NCBI RefSeq assembly: GCF_001544535.1
Contig: NZ_FCON02000004.1
Location: 86,561-150,560, forward strand
Direction: 5' to 3'
Origin: Caballeronia choica
Lineage (GTDB): Bacteria; Pseudomonadota; Gammaproteobacteria; Burkholderiales; Burkholderiaceae
Length of the DNA stretch: 64,000 nt
Position numbers and translations under genes: made by a program. The notes below the pieces were generated by a model that saw nothing but the letters and a program-made list of their open reading frames with translations, did not search any database and was not told the DNA's origin. The number at the start of each line of letters is the position of its first letter. Positions within the stretch are counted from its first letter, which is position 1. Positions 12,688-22,372 of the stretch are shown in pieces.

Positions 12688-13554
12688 TCAGAGAGACGCG
12701 GCCGCGCTCATCAGGTCGGGGATGCGTGTCAGGAACTGCTCGCCATCGACGCGGCCGAGGTCGTAAGCATGCTGCATCTGCGACGGACTCGTATAGTCCC
12801 AGCTCGAAATCGGCACCTTGCGCGACGGCTGCACGTAGACGCGCCGCTGCTCGCCATGCGGCACGACGAACATCTGCGGACGCGGATAAAGGCGCGTCAC
12901 CATCACGAGGACGAGTCCCGGCGCGGCATCGAGCGCGCCGACGGGCACGTTGTCGACCATGCCGCCGTCGAGGACCGGGCGGCCGTTGCGCCGCAGGACC
13001 GGCGTGAACGGCGGCGTGCTCGACGACTGCAGGATCAGGTCGGCGAGATCCTCGACGGTCGCGCATTCCTGCGCCGTCACGAATTCGGGATGGAAGCCGA
13101 GCGTCTGGCCGAGCGTCGGATGGAGCGTCTTGCGCACGTACTTTTCGATGTTGTACGCGATCAGGCCCGCCGCGACGGCACTGCGCGCGCCGAGCCAGCG
13201 CGGCAGATGCGACACGCCGATGCGAATCTCGGGCGCGGACTGGAGCGTCGGGAACTGGTCGCTGAAGATGTCGAGCAGCGCCTGGCGGTAGATGCGGTAG
13301 TGCGGAAACACCGATTGTCCGCGTAGCAGGTTGCCCCAGTAGACGTTTTTCGTGTTGTCGCGCAGAGCGTGGGCGTAGTAGTCCATCACCCATTGCGCAC
13401 GGTTCGTGTAGAGCATGCACGCGGTGGCGGCGCCGGCTGAGATGCCGGTGATCACGCGCGGACGCAGGTCGAGTTGCGGCTGCACGACGTCCCAGAATCC
13501 GGCTTGCCACCAGCAGCGGTTGCCGCCGCCCGCGAATACGACTTGATCGAACAT
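12688..13554 (-). CDS. Patatin-like phospholipase
   Basis: The 288-residue protein has the patatin hydrolase layout: oxyanion loop GGGNRCWWQAGFWD at residues 9-22, nucleophile Ser in GISAG (about residues 38-42), and catalytic Asp in DGGMVDNVP (about residue 195). It lacks a signal peptide and is probably a cytoplasmic or membrane-associated lipid acyl hydrolase. The start at 13554 has no good Shine-Dalgarno sequence; instead the leader is a run of GCTT units (AAGC on the coding strand), which might make translation length-dependent. It follows the thioesterase gene by 25 bases. Confidence 0.88.
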   Translation of the reverse strand: MFDQVVFAGGGNRCWWQAGFWDVVQPQLDLRPRVITGISAGAATACMLYTNRAQWVMDYYAHALRDNTKNVYWGNLLRGQSVFPHYRIYRQALLDIFSDQFPTLQSAPEIRIGVSHLPRWLGARSAVAAGLIAYNIEKYVRKTLHPTLGQTLGFHPEFVTAQECATVEDLADLILQSSSTPPFTPVLRRNGRPVLDGGMVDNVPVGALDAAPGLVLVMVTRLYPRPQMFVVPHGEQRRVYVQPSRKVPISSWDYTSPSQMQHAYDLGRVDGEQFLTRIPDLMSAAASL

Positions 13555-13558
13555 TGCT

Positions 13559-13579
13559 TTGCTTGCTTGCTTGCTTGCT
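13559..13579. repeat. GCTT tetranucleotide tract in the patatin leader
   Basis: The plus strand shows four perfect GCTT units at 13561-13576 with partial units on both sides, 21 bases in all. It fills the gap between the thioesterase stop codon and the patatin ATG, exactly where the ribosome-binding site should be. Confidence 0.9.
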
Positions 13580-13984
13580 CTAACCGAGGAGCGTGTAGGT
13601 GGTCGTGGCGTGGGCGGCGAGCTGGCCTTCGGCGTCGTGCAGCTCTATCTCGCCGAAGACGAGGTTGCGGCCGCGGCGCAAGACTTTTGCGGTTACGAGG
13701 ACGTCGCCGGTTTTCACCGGCCGCATGAAGCTCGTGTTCAGGGAGACCGTGGTCATCGGTTTGAAGCCGCCGAGGACGTGCGAAATCGCGACGACCATCG
13801 CCGTGTCGGCTGCTGACATGAAGACCTGGCCGCAGATCACGCCGCCGGCGTGGCGCAGGGCGTCGGAATCGGGTAGGCGCAGGGTGACGGTGTCGTCGGT
13901 GGTGCGCTCGGGACGCAGTGACAATTCGCGCACCCACGGCGCGAGGATGTTGTCGAGGAGAGCGCGGATGGCGGTTTCGTCCAT
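13580..13984 (-). CDS. PaaI-family hotdog thioesterase
   Basis: The 134-residue protein has the single hotdog domain of PaaI/YdiI-type acyl-CoA thioesterases: AGGVICGQVFMSAADTAMV provides the central helix with its conserved Asp (about residue 57), followed by a strand pattern ending in AHATTTYTLL. The frame is open to 14164, but the start at 13984 (MDETAIRALLDN) gives the normal length. The substrate is unknown. It is the first gene of a likely three-gene minus-strand unit with patatin and OsmC. Confidence 0.85.
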   Translation of the reverse strand: MDETAIRALLDNILAPWVRELSLRPERTTDDTVTLRLPDSDALRHAGGVICGQVFMSAADTAMVVAISHVLGGFKPMTTVSLNTSFMRPVKTGDVLVTAKVLRRGRNLVFGEIELHDAEGQLAAHATTTYTLLG

Positions 13985-14189
13985 GATTTTTTGGGTTTGA
14001 TCGGGGGTGAAGCGCACGAGGGTTCGATGCTTCCGGCGCCTCGCGATCATACCGGGTTGGATGTTTTTGGGACGAGAGGCCCGGCTGAGCGGCGGGCGAT
14101 GCGGGCGTGTCGGCTGTCTTTGAGATTTTTTTGCCGGGAAGGCTTGCGCGTCTCGGAAAAACATCGCTATAATTCGGATTCAGTTTTTC

Positions 14190-14265
14190 GGGGCGTTAGC
14201 TCAGTTGGTAGAGCAGCGGACTCTTAATCCGTAGGTCGAGTGTTCGAGTCACTCACGCCCCACCA
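14190..14265 (+). tRNA. tRNA-Lys (anticodon CUU)
   Basis: A complete 76-base cloverleaf: acceptor stem GGGGCGT / ACGCCCC, D arm GCTC-AGTTGGTA-GAGC, anticodon stem GCGGA / TCCGT with loop CTCTTAA (anticodon CTT), variable AGGTC, T arm GAGTG-TTCGAGT-CACTC, and an encoded CCA at 14263-14265. The CUU anticodon reads AAG, the common Lys codon in a GC-rich genome. No integrase or att duplication is visible beside it. Confidence 0.97.
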
Positions 14266-14273
14266 CCGAATTC

Positions 14274-14312
14274 AAGCAAAAAGCCCGGTCATTCGACCGG
14301 GCTTTTTGCTTT
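14274..14312 (+). terminator. Intrinsic terminator after tRNA-Lys
   Basis: A 17-base stem AAGCAAAAAGCCCGGTC / GACCGGGCTTTTTGCTT with loop ATTC sits nine bases after the tRNA. The T5 tract lies within the descending arm. Confidence 0.9.
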
Positions 14313-14417
14313 GTGGATTCTGTGCAAGCGGGAAGACATAGCAGCAATGCCGCTGTCGATCGGCGCCATCACAAGCCCCCCGTCGTTCGCAGCGCGCAAC
14401 CCCCAAAAGCACGCGCC

Positions 14418-16490
14418 TCACTCGCAACGAGTCAACTCCACCCCCCACTCCACCTCACCCGCCGGCATCGGCCTCCCCAACAAAAACCCCTGCAACGAGT
14501 CACACCCCAACCGCGTCAGCAAATCCCTCTGCGCCCCGGTCTCCACCCCTTCCGCCACGATATCGAGATTCATCGTCTGCCCAAGCGCGATGATCGCCGA
14601 GACGATCGCCGCGTCCTCCCCGTCCTGTGCGAGATCGCTGACAAACCCCCGATCGATCTTCAGCTCACTGGCCGGCAGCCGCTTCAAATAAAGCAGGCTC
14701 GAATACCCCGTCCCGAAATCATCAATCGAAATCCGCACCCCGAGCGCCCTCACGCGATGCAGGATATCGAGACTCGCATCGACATCCCGCATCGCGGTCG
14801 ACTCGGTAATCTCCAGCGTCAGCGCCGCGCCTTCGATCCGATGCCGCGCGAGTGCCGCCTCCACCGCCGGCACCAGCCGGCTATTGTTGAACTGCAGCGC
14901 CGAAATATTCACCGCCACGCTGAGCGCCGTCTGCCCCGCCGCACGCCAGGCCGCGACCTGCCGGCAAGCCTCGTCGATCACCCATTCCCCGATCTGCACG
15001 ATCAGCCCCGTGCGCTCGGCAAGCGGAATGAACTTGTCCGCCGACAACACGCCGCGCGTCGGATGTTTCCACCGCAACAGCGCTTCGACGCCCGTCATCG
15101 GCCCGCTCGGCGCCTGGAACTTCGGCTGGTAATAAAGCACCAGTTGCCCCCGCTTCTCAGCAAGACGCAAATCCTGCAGCAGGTTCAGATGATCCTCGCT
15201 GTTCGCATTCATCGATCCTTCGAAGAAACACGCCTGCGCGCGTCCCAGCGATTTCGCGTGATACATCGCGATGTCCGCATTCTTCAGCAACTCGTGCGCA
15301 TCCGCGCCGTTGCCCGGATAAATCGCGATCCCGATGCTCACCGATACCCGCAGGTCATGCCCCGAAACCTGAAACGATTCGCCGATCGCGGCGACGAGCT
15401 TGTCGGCGATCGTCGCGGCATCGCCGGGTTCGCGCACGCTCGCGACCAGCACGAACTCGTCGCCGCCCACCCGCGCACTCGTATCCTGCGCACGCACGCT
15501 CGCCCGGATGCGGTCGGCCGCCTGCGCGAGCAGGATGTCGCCCAGATGATGGCCGAAGGTGTCGTTGATGGCCTTGAAGCCGTCGAGGTCCATGAACATG
15601 ACGGCGAAGCGGCCCTTCTCCGCATCGGCGTGGTCGATGGCCTGCTTCAACCGGTCTTCGAGCAGCAAACGGTTCGGCAGCTTGGTCAGGTTGTCGTGCA
15701 GGACGAGATATGACAGTTCCTGGTTCGCTTCGGCAAGCGACGTCGAAAGCGCGGCGGTCCTGATTTCGAGGCGCATGTCGAGCACCGACGTGATCAGCGC
15801 GACCGCCAGCACCGCAATCGTGACGACGATGATCGGCAGCGCGAGCGATGCGGTGTTCAGGCCCACACGCGCCGCGCCGCAAATCGAGCCAAGCGGAAAC
15901 TGCGCGGCCGCCATGCCGGTGTAATGCATCGCGACAATCGCGATGCCCATCACGAGCGCCGCGCCCATCCGGTAGCTGCGCACGCGCGCGCTGTGGCGGC
16001 GCAGGTGGAACGCGATCCACAGCGCCGCGCCGCCGGCCACGACGGCAATCGCCACCGATGCGCCGACGATCACCGGGCTATAGACGATGCCGGGCGTCAT
16101 CTTCATCGCGGCCATGCCGGTGTAGTGCATCGCCGCGATGCCGCCGCCGAGCAGCAGCGCGCCGGCGGCGAGCCGCGGCAGCGGCAACGTGCTTCGACTG
16201 CCGAGCCAGAGCGCGAACGTCGACGACCCAACCGCGATCAGCAGCGAAAGCAGCGTCAGCCCGACGTCATAGCCGAGGTCGATCGGCAAGTCGAACGCGA
16301 GCATGCCGATGAAATGCATCGACCAGACGCCGAGGCCCAGCGCCAGCGCGCCACCGCCGAGCCACCAGCGCGCGGCCACCCGTCTGGCGCTGCTGATGCG
16401 GCCGACGAGGTCGAGCGCGGTGTAGGACGCGAGCACGGCGACCAAAAAAGAAAACAGCACCAGTAGACTGTTGTAACTCCCGACCAGCAT
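14418..16490 (-). CDS. MHYT-GGDEF-EAL cyclic-di-GMP signalling protein
   Basis: This 690-residue inner-membrane protein has an N-terminal seven-helix MHYT sensor (MHFIGML, then two MHYTGMAA copies, residues about 50-190), thought to bind a metal and sense a diatomic gas. A GGDEF diguanylate cyclase domain with intact GGDEF (about residue 350) follows, then an EAL phosphodiesterase domain with EALLRW, DFGTGYSS and VAEGVET intact. Both enzymatic halves look active, so net output is unclear. The start at 16490 was chosen because GGGAGGA lies seven bases upstream. The tRNA-Lys terminator lies downstream. Confidence 0.92.
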   Translation of the reverse strand: MLVGSYNSLLVLFSFLVAVLASYTALDLVGRISSARRVAARWWLGGGALALGLGVWSMHFIGMLAFDLPIDLGYDVGLTLLSLLIAVGSSTFALWLGSRSTLPLPRLAAGALLLGGGIAAMHYTGMAAMKMTPGIVYSPVIVGASVAIAVVAGGAALWIAFHLRRHSARVRSYRMGAALVMGIAIVAMHYTGMAAAQFPLGSICGAARVGLNTASLALPIIVVTIAVLAVALITSVLDMRLEIRTAALSTSLAEANQELSYLVLHDNLTKLPNRLLLEDRLKQAIDHADAEKGRFAVMFMDLDGFKAINDTFGHHLGDILLAQAADRIRASVRAQDTSARVGGDEFVLVASVREPGDAATIADKLVAAIGESFQVSGHDLRVSVSIGIAIYPGNGADAHELLKNADIAMYHAKSLGRAQACFFEGSMNANSEDHLNLLQDLRLAEKRGQLVLYYQPKFQAPSGPMTGVEALLRWKHPTRGVLSADKFIPLAERTGLIVQIGEWVIDEACRQVAAWRAAGQTALSVAVNISALQFNNSRLVPAVEAALARHRIEGAALTLEITESTAMRDVDASLDILHRVRALGVRISIDDFGTGYSSLLYLKRLPASELKIDRGFVSDLAQDGEDAAIVSAIIALGQTMNLDIVAEGVETGAQRDLLTRLGCDSLQGFLLGRPMPAGEVEWGVELTRCE

Positions 16491-16662
16491 TTGAAGGTCC
16501 TCCCATAACTGCACGCGAACTGCACGCGGCAAGGCGCGCGAAAGGCGAGCGCGTCCTCGTTTAACGTCGCGTTACGCCATAACCTGAAGGGTCGGGGCAA
16601 GATTTTTCGGGATTTCGCCGCATTTTTTGCACTGTCTGGAAAACGTCCACCCGTTTCGAGCC

Positions 16663-17595
16663 ATGCTGCCTACTCTTCTCGCCCTGATCCCGCTGACCAG
16701 CGAAAGCCGCGCTTCGATCGGCGCTTCCTTCGACATCATCGACGCGCGCGATCCCGCCTCGCGCGATCAGGCGTTCGCCGCGCACGGCGAGGGGGTTCGC
16801 GCGGTGCTGACCAACGGTTCGACCGGCATCTCCGCCGCCGACATCGAGCGCCTGCCACATCTGGAACTGATCGGCGCGCTCGGCGCGGGCTACGAGAACA
16901 TCGCGCGCGATGCGGCGAAGGCGCGCGGCATCGTCGTGGCGAACGGCGCGGGGACGAACGACGATTGCGTCGCCGATCACGCCTTCGCGCTGCTGCTCGC
17001 CACCGTGCGCGCGATTCCCGCGCTCGATCAGGCGTGCCGCGCGGGTCGCTGGCGCGATGAACTGCCGTTGCAACCGAACTTCTCGGGCAAGCGGCTCGGC
17101 GTCGTGGGACTCGGCAATATCGGTCGCAAGGTGGCGCGGCGCGCGCTCGGCTTCGATCTCGAAGTCGGTTATCACAACCGGCACGCGCAGCTGGAGACGC
17201 CCTACGCGTACTTCGATGCACTGATCGCGCTGGCGGGCTGGGCCGACTACCTCGTCGTCACGACGCCGGGCGGCGCGGCGACGCGTCATTTGATCGACGC
17301 GGACGTGCTCGATGCGCTCGGCCCGCGCGGTTATCTGGTGAACGTGGCGCGCGGCAGCGTCGTCGATACGGCGGCGCTCGGACGGGCGCTCGAGCATGGC
17401 GTGATCGCCGGCGCGGGCCTCGACGTGTACGAGGGCGAGCCGGCGCCACCCGCGCTCCTGACGGGCTCGCCGCGCGTCGTGCTGACGCCGCATGTCGGCG
17501 GACGTTCGCCCGAGGCGCTGGCGGCATCGGTGGCGCGCTTCATCGACAACGCGACGCGTCACTTCTCCGGCCAGCCGGTGCTGACACCTGTTTGA
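16663..17595 (+). CDS. 2-hydroxyacid dehydrogenase (glyoxylate/hydroxypyruvate reductase type)
   Basis: The 310-residue protein has the NAD(P) loop GVVGLGNIGRKVARRA (about residues 145-160) and the triad Arg in VNVARGS, Glu in LDVYEGEP and His in LTPHVGG. Arg or Lys after the second strand was not resolved, so the cofactor preference is open. Length and motifs fit the GhrB/GyaR-like branch. The start MLPTLLALIPL at 16663 is preferred over an upstream TTG. It is divergent from the MHYT-GGDEF-EAL gene, and the MFS gene follows on the same strand 91 bases later. Confidence 0.9.
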   Translation: MLPTLLALIPLTSESRASIGASFDIIDARDPASRDQAFAAHGEGVRAVLTNGSTGISAADIERLPHLELIGALGAGYENIARDAAKARGIVVANGAGTNDDCVADHAFALLLATVRAIPALDQACRAGRWRDELPLQPNFSGKRLGVVGLGNIGRKVARRALGFDLEVGYHNRHAQLETPYAYFDALIALAGWADYLVVTTPGGAATRHLIDADVLDALGPRGYLVNVARGSVVDTAALGRALEHGVIAGAGLDVYEGEPAPPALLTGSPRVVLTPHVGGRSPEALAASVARFIDNATRHFSGQPVLTPV

Positions 17596-17686
17596 AAGGC
17601 TGCGCGGCACGCGCCTGCGCAAAATCGCAGGTTCCCGTATCGTGTCGGACTCAACATCCGCTTAATCGAGCCTTGCGCCCACGACC

Positions 17687-19105
17687 GTGCCGACCGAGAA
17701 CGCCTTCAAGACGCCACCGCGCGACCCCGACACCCCGATGACGCCCCTTGAACGGCGCGGCATGGCGGCGATCCTGCTGGCGGTAGCGCTCGCGACGCTC
17801 GACACCGCCATCGCGAACACGGCGCTGCCCGCGATCGGCGCCGATCTTCACGCGACGCCCGCCGCGTCCGTCTGGATCATCAACGCGTATCAGCTCGCGA
17901 TGGTCGCGACGCTGCTGCCGTTCGCGGCGCTGGGCGGCATCGTCGGGCAGCGGCGAATCTATCTCGGCGGCCTGATCGTGTTCACGGTGGCGTCGGCGGT
18001 GTGCGCGCTGTCGTGGTCGCTACCGACGCTCGTCGCCGCGCGGCTGCTGCAAGGGCTCGGCGCGAGCGCCGTCATGAGCGTCAACACCGCGTTGATCAGC
18101 GCGATCTTTCCGCCGCATAGGCTGGGGCGCGGCGTCGGGTTGAATGCGCTCGTCGTGGGCGTGGCGTTCGCGGTCGGGCCGACGGTCGCGTCGATCGTGC
18201 TGTCGCTCGGAACCTGGCCGTGGCTCTTCGCGGTGAACCTGCCGGTCGGCGTGCTCGCGCTCGTCATCGCATGGCCCGCGCTGCCGCAGACGCCGCGCGC
18301 CGCGCACGGCTTCGACCGCGTCGCGGCAGCGCTGAACGTGGTGACGTTCGCGACGCTGATCTTCGCGCTCGGCGAAGCTGCGCAGCGCGCGCCGGCGCAT
18401 GTGGTGCTGGTCGCGCTCGCCGTGGCAATCGGCGCGGGCGCGTTGCTGCTGCAACGCGAACGGGGCCATCCCGCGCCGATGCTCCCCGTCGACCTCTTCA
18501 AGCGGCCGATGTTCGCGCTCTCGACGATGACCGCCGTCTTCTCATTCGCCGCGCAGGGTTTGGCGTTCGTGTCCCTGCCGTTCTATTTCGAAGGCGTGCT
18601 CGGACGCACGCAAGTGGAGACCGGCTTTCTGATGACGCCGTGGTCGGTGTTGGTCGCGCTGATGGCGCCGATTGCCGGGCGTTTGTCCGATCGCCATCCG
18701 CCGGGACTGCTCGGCGGGGTCGGGCTCGCGATCATGTGCGCGGGAATGGTTTCCCTCGCGATGCTGCCGGCGAATCCGCATGCGCTCGAAATCGGCATCC
18801 GGATGTCGATCTGCGGCGCGGGCTTTGGGTTCTTCCAGTCGCCGAACCTGAAGGCGTTCATGGCGAGCGCGCCGCGCGAGCGCAGCAGCGGCGCGAGCGG
18901 CGTGGTGGCGACGGCGCGTCTGCTCGGACAGGCGACGGGCGCGGCGCTCGTCGCCTTGTGCTTTGGCATTGCGGGGAAGCACGGGCCGGCGCTCGCGCTG
19001 TCGCTGGGTGCGGCGTTCGCGGGCGCGGCGAGCGTCGCGAGCGGGCTGCGGCTCATCACGCGTGATACGGGCGGCGGGCAGACGGTTCAGGCGGCGAAGG
19101 AGTGA
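17687..19105 (+). CDS. MFS transporter, DHA2 (EmrB/QacA) type, 14 TM
   Basis: The 472-residue protein has about 14 hydrophobic segments and the DHA2 features LDTAIANTALPAIGADL in helix 1 and WIINAYQLAMVATLLPFAALGG in helices 2-3. Family members export drugs and other hydrophobic compounds using protons. It starts with GTG at 17687; an ATG at 17738 (MTPLERRG) is a plausible alternative. No membrane-fusion partner gene is adjacent, so it probably works alone. It converges with the TPR-glycosyltransferase gene. Confidence 0.9.
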   Translation: MPTENAFKTPPRDPDTPMTPLERRGMAAILLAVALATLDTAIANTALPAIGADLHATPAASVWIINAYQLAMVATLLPFAALGGIVGQRRIYLGGLIVFTVASAVCALSWSLPTLVAARLLQGLGASAVMSVNTALISAIFPPHRLGRGVGLNALVVGVAFAVGPTVASIVLSLGTWPWLFAVNLPVGVLALVIAWPALPQTPRAAHGFDRVAAALNVVTFATLIFALGEAAQRAPAHVVLVALAVAIGAGALLLQRERGHPAPMLPVDLFKRPMFALSTMTAVFSFAAQGLAFVSLPFYFEGVLGRTQVETGFLMTPWSVLVALMAPIAGRLSDRHPPGLLGGVGLAIMCAGMVSLAMLPANPHALEIGIRMSICGAGFGFFQSPNLKAFMASAPRERSSGASGVVATARLLGQATGAALVALCFGIAGKHGPALALSLGAAFAGAASVASGLRLITRDTGGGQTVQAAKE

Positions 19106-19129
19106 TCGGGCGGCGGCACGTTGCCGCAG

Positions 19130-20881
19130 TCAGACTCCACCGGACATCAGCGCCGTCCTGACCGCCGCCACCACCGTGCTCCAGTCGCCCAGCGACGTCT
19201 GCTTGAATAGGCGCATGGTCGGATACCACGGGCTGTCATCGCGATCGAGCATCCAGCGCCAGTCGTAGTTCGCCGGCAGCAGCACCCACACCGGCTTGCC
19301 GAGCGCGCCCGCCAGATGCGCAACCGACGTATCCACGGTGATGACGAGATCGAGTTGTTCGATGAGCGCGGCGGTATCCGCGAAATCCTGGATTTGTTCG
19401 GTGAGGTCGTGCAGCGCGAGCGCCGCGCCTTCGAGTTGCGCGCGCGCCGGTCCCTTTTGCAGCGAAAACCACGCGATGCCCGGCACATCGGCGAGACCGC
19501 CGAGCGCGGCGAGCGGCATCGAGCGAAAGCGGTCGTTGGCGAAAGTCGGACTGCCCGCCCACACGACACCGACACGCCGCCTCCCTTCACCGAGATCGGC
19601 GACGCGCTGCGGCCAGTCGCGAAGACGCGCGCCGCTCACGCGCAGATACGGCACCTCGGCGGGCACGCCCGGCTCGATCCCGGCGACGTGATACGGCACG
19701 CTCATCATCGGCGTCCAGAAGTCGTAGCCGTGCCGCGGCTTCTCGACGAGCACGCGCCGCACGCCACGCACGCCGCCAACCAGTTCCGCGATATTGCCCG
19801 GCACGAGCACGTCGACGCTCGCGCCCATCCGTTCGAGCACGGCGGCATAGCGCACGAACTGGAGCTGATCGCCGTGTCCCTGCTCGCCGACGAGCAACAG
19901 CTTGCGCCCGCCAAGCGGCTCGCCCGCCCACTCGGCGATGCCCGGCATCTCGATCCGCGTGTATTTGCTCGCACGCCAGCGCGTTTCGTAGAGCGTCCAG
20001 CCTTGCTCGAACTCGCCGCGCCGCAGATGCATCAGCGCAAGATTGTGCTGCGCGTCGGCGTGATCGGGGTCGAGCGTGAGCGCGTGCCGATAATGCGGCG
20101 CCTCCTCGTCGAAGCGCCCTTGCGCCCCGAGCGCCGCGCCGACGCACACATGAATCTGCGGGTCGTCGCGCAAGGTCAGCGCGTGACGGTACTGCGCTTC
20201 GGCTTCGGTGAAACGTCCGCGCAAGCCCAGCGTCGTGCCGAGATTCACGCGCGATTCGAAATGCGCCGGCGCCAGTTCGACGGCGCGTTGCAGGCTACCG
20301 ATCGCGTCATCGAGACGGCCGAGTTCGCGCAGCGCATTGCCCACGCCAAAATGCGCGCCGGAATTCGCCGGATCGAGCGCGAGTGCCTCGCGATGAACGG
20401 CGAGCGCCTCTTCATGACGCTTGAGCTTCGCGAGCGATGCGCCGAGATTCGTGCGCGCATCGATGAAACCGGGCTGATGGGCGATGGCCTGCTGGTAGGC
20501 GTCGATGGCTTCGTCGTCGCGGCCGAGCTTCTGCAGCGCGACGCCAAGATTGTTATGCGCGTTCGCAAACGAAGGATCGATGGCGAGCGCGCGCCGCTGG
20601 CATGTCACGGCGAACGCGCTGTCGGCGAGCGCGGCCGCGACCAGCCCGCGATTGCTCCAGCACGCGGCGTAGTGCGGCGAAAGCACGAGCGCGCGGTCGA
20701 GGTATTCGGCCGCGCCTCGATGTTCCCCGCGCTGATGCAGCAGCACGCCGAGGTAATGCAGCGCCTCGACGTGTCCGGGGTTGTCTTCGATGATGCGGCG
20801 GTAGCCGGCTTCGGCGCTGGCGAGGCGCCCGGCCTGGTGGTGGTCGAGCGCAAGATGGAGCGGCGTGAGCGTGTCGGGCAT
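19130..20881 (-). CDS. TPR protein with C-terminal GT9-like glycosyltransferase domain
   Basis: The first 300 or so of 583 residues are about eight tetratricopeptide repeats (repeating A-hydrophobic-NLG and the spacing of 34, for example AHNNLGVALQKLGRDDEAI). The C-terminal half resembles the heptosyltransferase-like GT-B fold: GEQGHGDQLQFVRYAA, then VWAGSPTF, and near the end VITVDTSVAHLAGALGKPVWVLL. It is probably cytosolic; TPRs usually present an acceptor protein. Acceptor and sugar are unknown. It is one of three TPR-glycosyltransferase genes in the window. Confidence 0.85.
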   Translation of the reverse strand: MPDTLTPLHLALDHHQAGRLASAEAGYRRIIEDNPGHVEALHYLGVLLHQRGEHRGAAEYLDRALVLSPHYAACWSNRGLVAAALADSAFAVTCQRRALAIDPSFANAHNNLGVALQKLGRDDEAIDAYQQAIAHQPGFIDARTNLGASLAKLKRHEEALAVHREALALDPANSGAHFGVGNALRELGRLDDAIGSLQRAVELAPAHFESRVNLGTTLGLRGRFTEAEAQYRHALTLRDDPQIHVCVGAALGAQGRFDEEAPHYRHALTLDPDHADAQHNLALMHLRRGEFEQGWTLYETRWRASKYTRIEMPGIAEWAGEPLGGRKLLLVGEQGHGDQLQFVRYAAVLERMGASVDVLVPGNIAELVGGVRGVRRVLVEKPRHGYDFWTPMMSVPYHVAGIEPGVPAEVPYLRVSGARLRDWPQRVADLGEGRRRVGVVWAGSPTFANDRFRSMPLAALGGLADVPGIAWFSLQKGPARAQLEGAALALHDLTEQIQDFADTAALIEQLDLVITVDTSVAHLAGALGKPVWVLLPANYDWRWMLDRDDSPWYPTMRLFKQTSLGDWSTVVAAVRTALMSGGV

Positions 20882-20985
20882 GGGAGTCGGGTCGGCGAAT
20901 TGAACCGGCCGATGCTAGTGGAGACTCCCCGCGCAAACTATCGGATTCGTCCGATCAACGTTGCGCGTTTCATGCATTACGCGTT

Positions 20986-22368
20986 TCAGATCCGCCGCAC
21001 CTTCACCTTCTTGCCCTTGACCTTGCCGGCGGAAAGCTTGCGCACGGCATCGTCGGCGATGCTCCGCTCGACGGCCACGTAGGTGGACATGTCGGTCACG
21101 TTGATCTTGCCGATCTGCGAGCCGGTAAAGCCCGCTTCGCCGGTCAGCGCGCCGAGCACGTCGCCGGGACGGATCTTCTCCTTGCGCCCGCCGAGAATCT
21201 GCAGCGTCGCCATCGGCGGCTTCAGGTGGCCGGGCGTCGCCGATGTCAGTTCGGCGAGCGGATGCCATTCCACTTCCTTGCCCTGCGCCTGCTCGATGCT
21301 GCCGACGCGCCCCATCTCGTCCATGCTCGCGAGCGTGAGCGCCCAGCCTTCCTCGTCGGCGCGGCCGGTGCGGCCGATGCGGTGCACGTGGACCTCGGGA
21401 TCGGGCGTCACGTCGACGTTGATCACCGCTTCCAGTTGCGCGATGTCGAGCCCGCGCGCGGCGACGTCGGTTGCGACCAGCACCGAGCAACTGCGATTGG
21501 CGAACTGCACCAGCACCTGATCGCGCTCGCGCTGCTCCAGCTCGCCGTGCAGCGCGAGCGCTTCGAAACCCTGCGCGCGCAACACGTCGAGCAGGTCGCG
21601 GCACTGCTGCTTCGTGTTGCAGAACGCGAGCGTGCTGACCGGCCGGTAATGATCGAGCAGGAGGCCCACGGCGTGCAGGCGCTCGTTGTCGTCGACTTCG
21701 TAGAAGCGCTGCTTGATCTTCGCGTTCGTGTGCTGCTCGGTGAGCTTGATCTCCTTCGGCTTCTTCAGGAACTGCTGGCTCAGTTTCACGATGCCTTCGG
21801 GATACGTCGCGGAGAACAGCAGCGTCTGCCGCTCCTTCGGACATTGCCGCGCGACCGCTGCGATATCGTCGAAGAAGCCCATGTCGAGCATGCGGTCCGC
21901 TTCGTCGAGCACCAGCGTGCGCAGCGCATCGAGCGTCAGCGTGCCGCGTTCGAGGTGATCCATGATGCGGCCCGGCGTGCCGACCGCGATATGCGCGCCG
22001 TGCTCCAGGCTCGCAATCTGCGGACGCATCGGAATGCCGCCGCACAGCGTCAGGATCTTGATGTTGTCTTCCGCGCGCGCGAGTCGGCGGATTTCCTGCG
22101 TGACCTGATCGGCGAGTTCGCGCGTCGGGCACAGCACGAGCGCCTGCACGGAGAAGAGGCGCGGATCGAGCTTCGCGAGCAGCGGCAGCGCAAACGCGGC
22201 CGTCTTGCCGCTGCCCGTCTTCGCCTGCGCGATCAGATCGTGACCGTCGAGCGCGACGGGCAGACTCGCGGCCTGGATCGGCGTCATCGTGAGGTAGCCG
22301 AGTTGCTGCAGGTTCTCCTGCATCGCGGGCGAGAGCGGCAGGCTGCTGAAGGAGGTATCGGGCTTCAT
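20986..22368 (-). CDS. dbpA: ATP-dependent RNA helicase DbpA
   Basis: The 460-residue DEAD-box helicase has Q motif SPAMQENLQQLGY, Walker A AKTGSGKT, DEAD in VLDEADRMLDMG, SAT, and HRIGRTGR. The C-terminal 75 residues form the DbpA RNA-binding domain (LGALTGEAGFTGSQIGKINV...VKVRRI), which targets helicase activity to hairpin 92 of 23S rRNA during 50S assembly. That tail separates DbpA from RhlE and SrmB. It starts four bases after the stop of the small zinc-ribbon gene, so the two are one operon. Confidence 0.95.
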   Translation of the reverse strand: MKPDTSFSSLPLSPAMQENLQQLGYLTMTPIQAASLPVALDGHDLIAQAKTGSGKTAAFALPLLAKLDPRLFSVQALVLCPTRELADQVTQEIRRLARAEDNIKILTLCGGIPMRPQIASLEHGAHIAVGTPGRIMDHLERGTLTLDALRTLVLDEADRMLDMGFFDDIAAVARQCPKERQTLLFSATYPEGIVKLSQQFLKKPKEIKLTEQHTNAKIKQRFYEVDDNERLHAVGLLLDHYRPVSTLAFCNTKQQCRDLLDVLRAQGFEALALHGELEQRERDQVLVQFANRSCSVLVATDVAARGLDIAQLEAVINVDVTPDPEVHVHRIGRTGRADEEGWALTLASMDEMGRVGSIEQAQGKEVEWHPLAELTSATPGHLKPPMATLQILGGRKEKIRPGDVLGALTGEAGFTGSQIGKINVTDMSTYVAVERSIADDAVRKLSAGKVKGKKVKVRRI

Positions 22369-22372
22369 GGTT

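Noticed and set aside
14190-14420. tRNA-Lys as an integration site for a mobile island
   Set aside because: No integrase, no repeated tRNA 3' end and no composition change were seen downstream.
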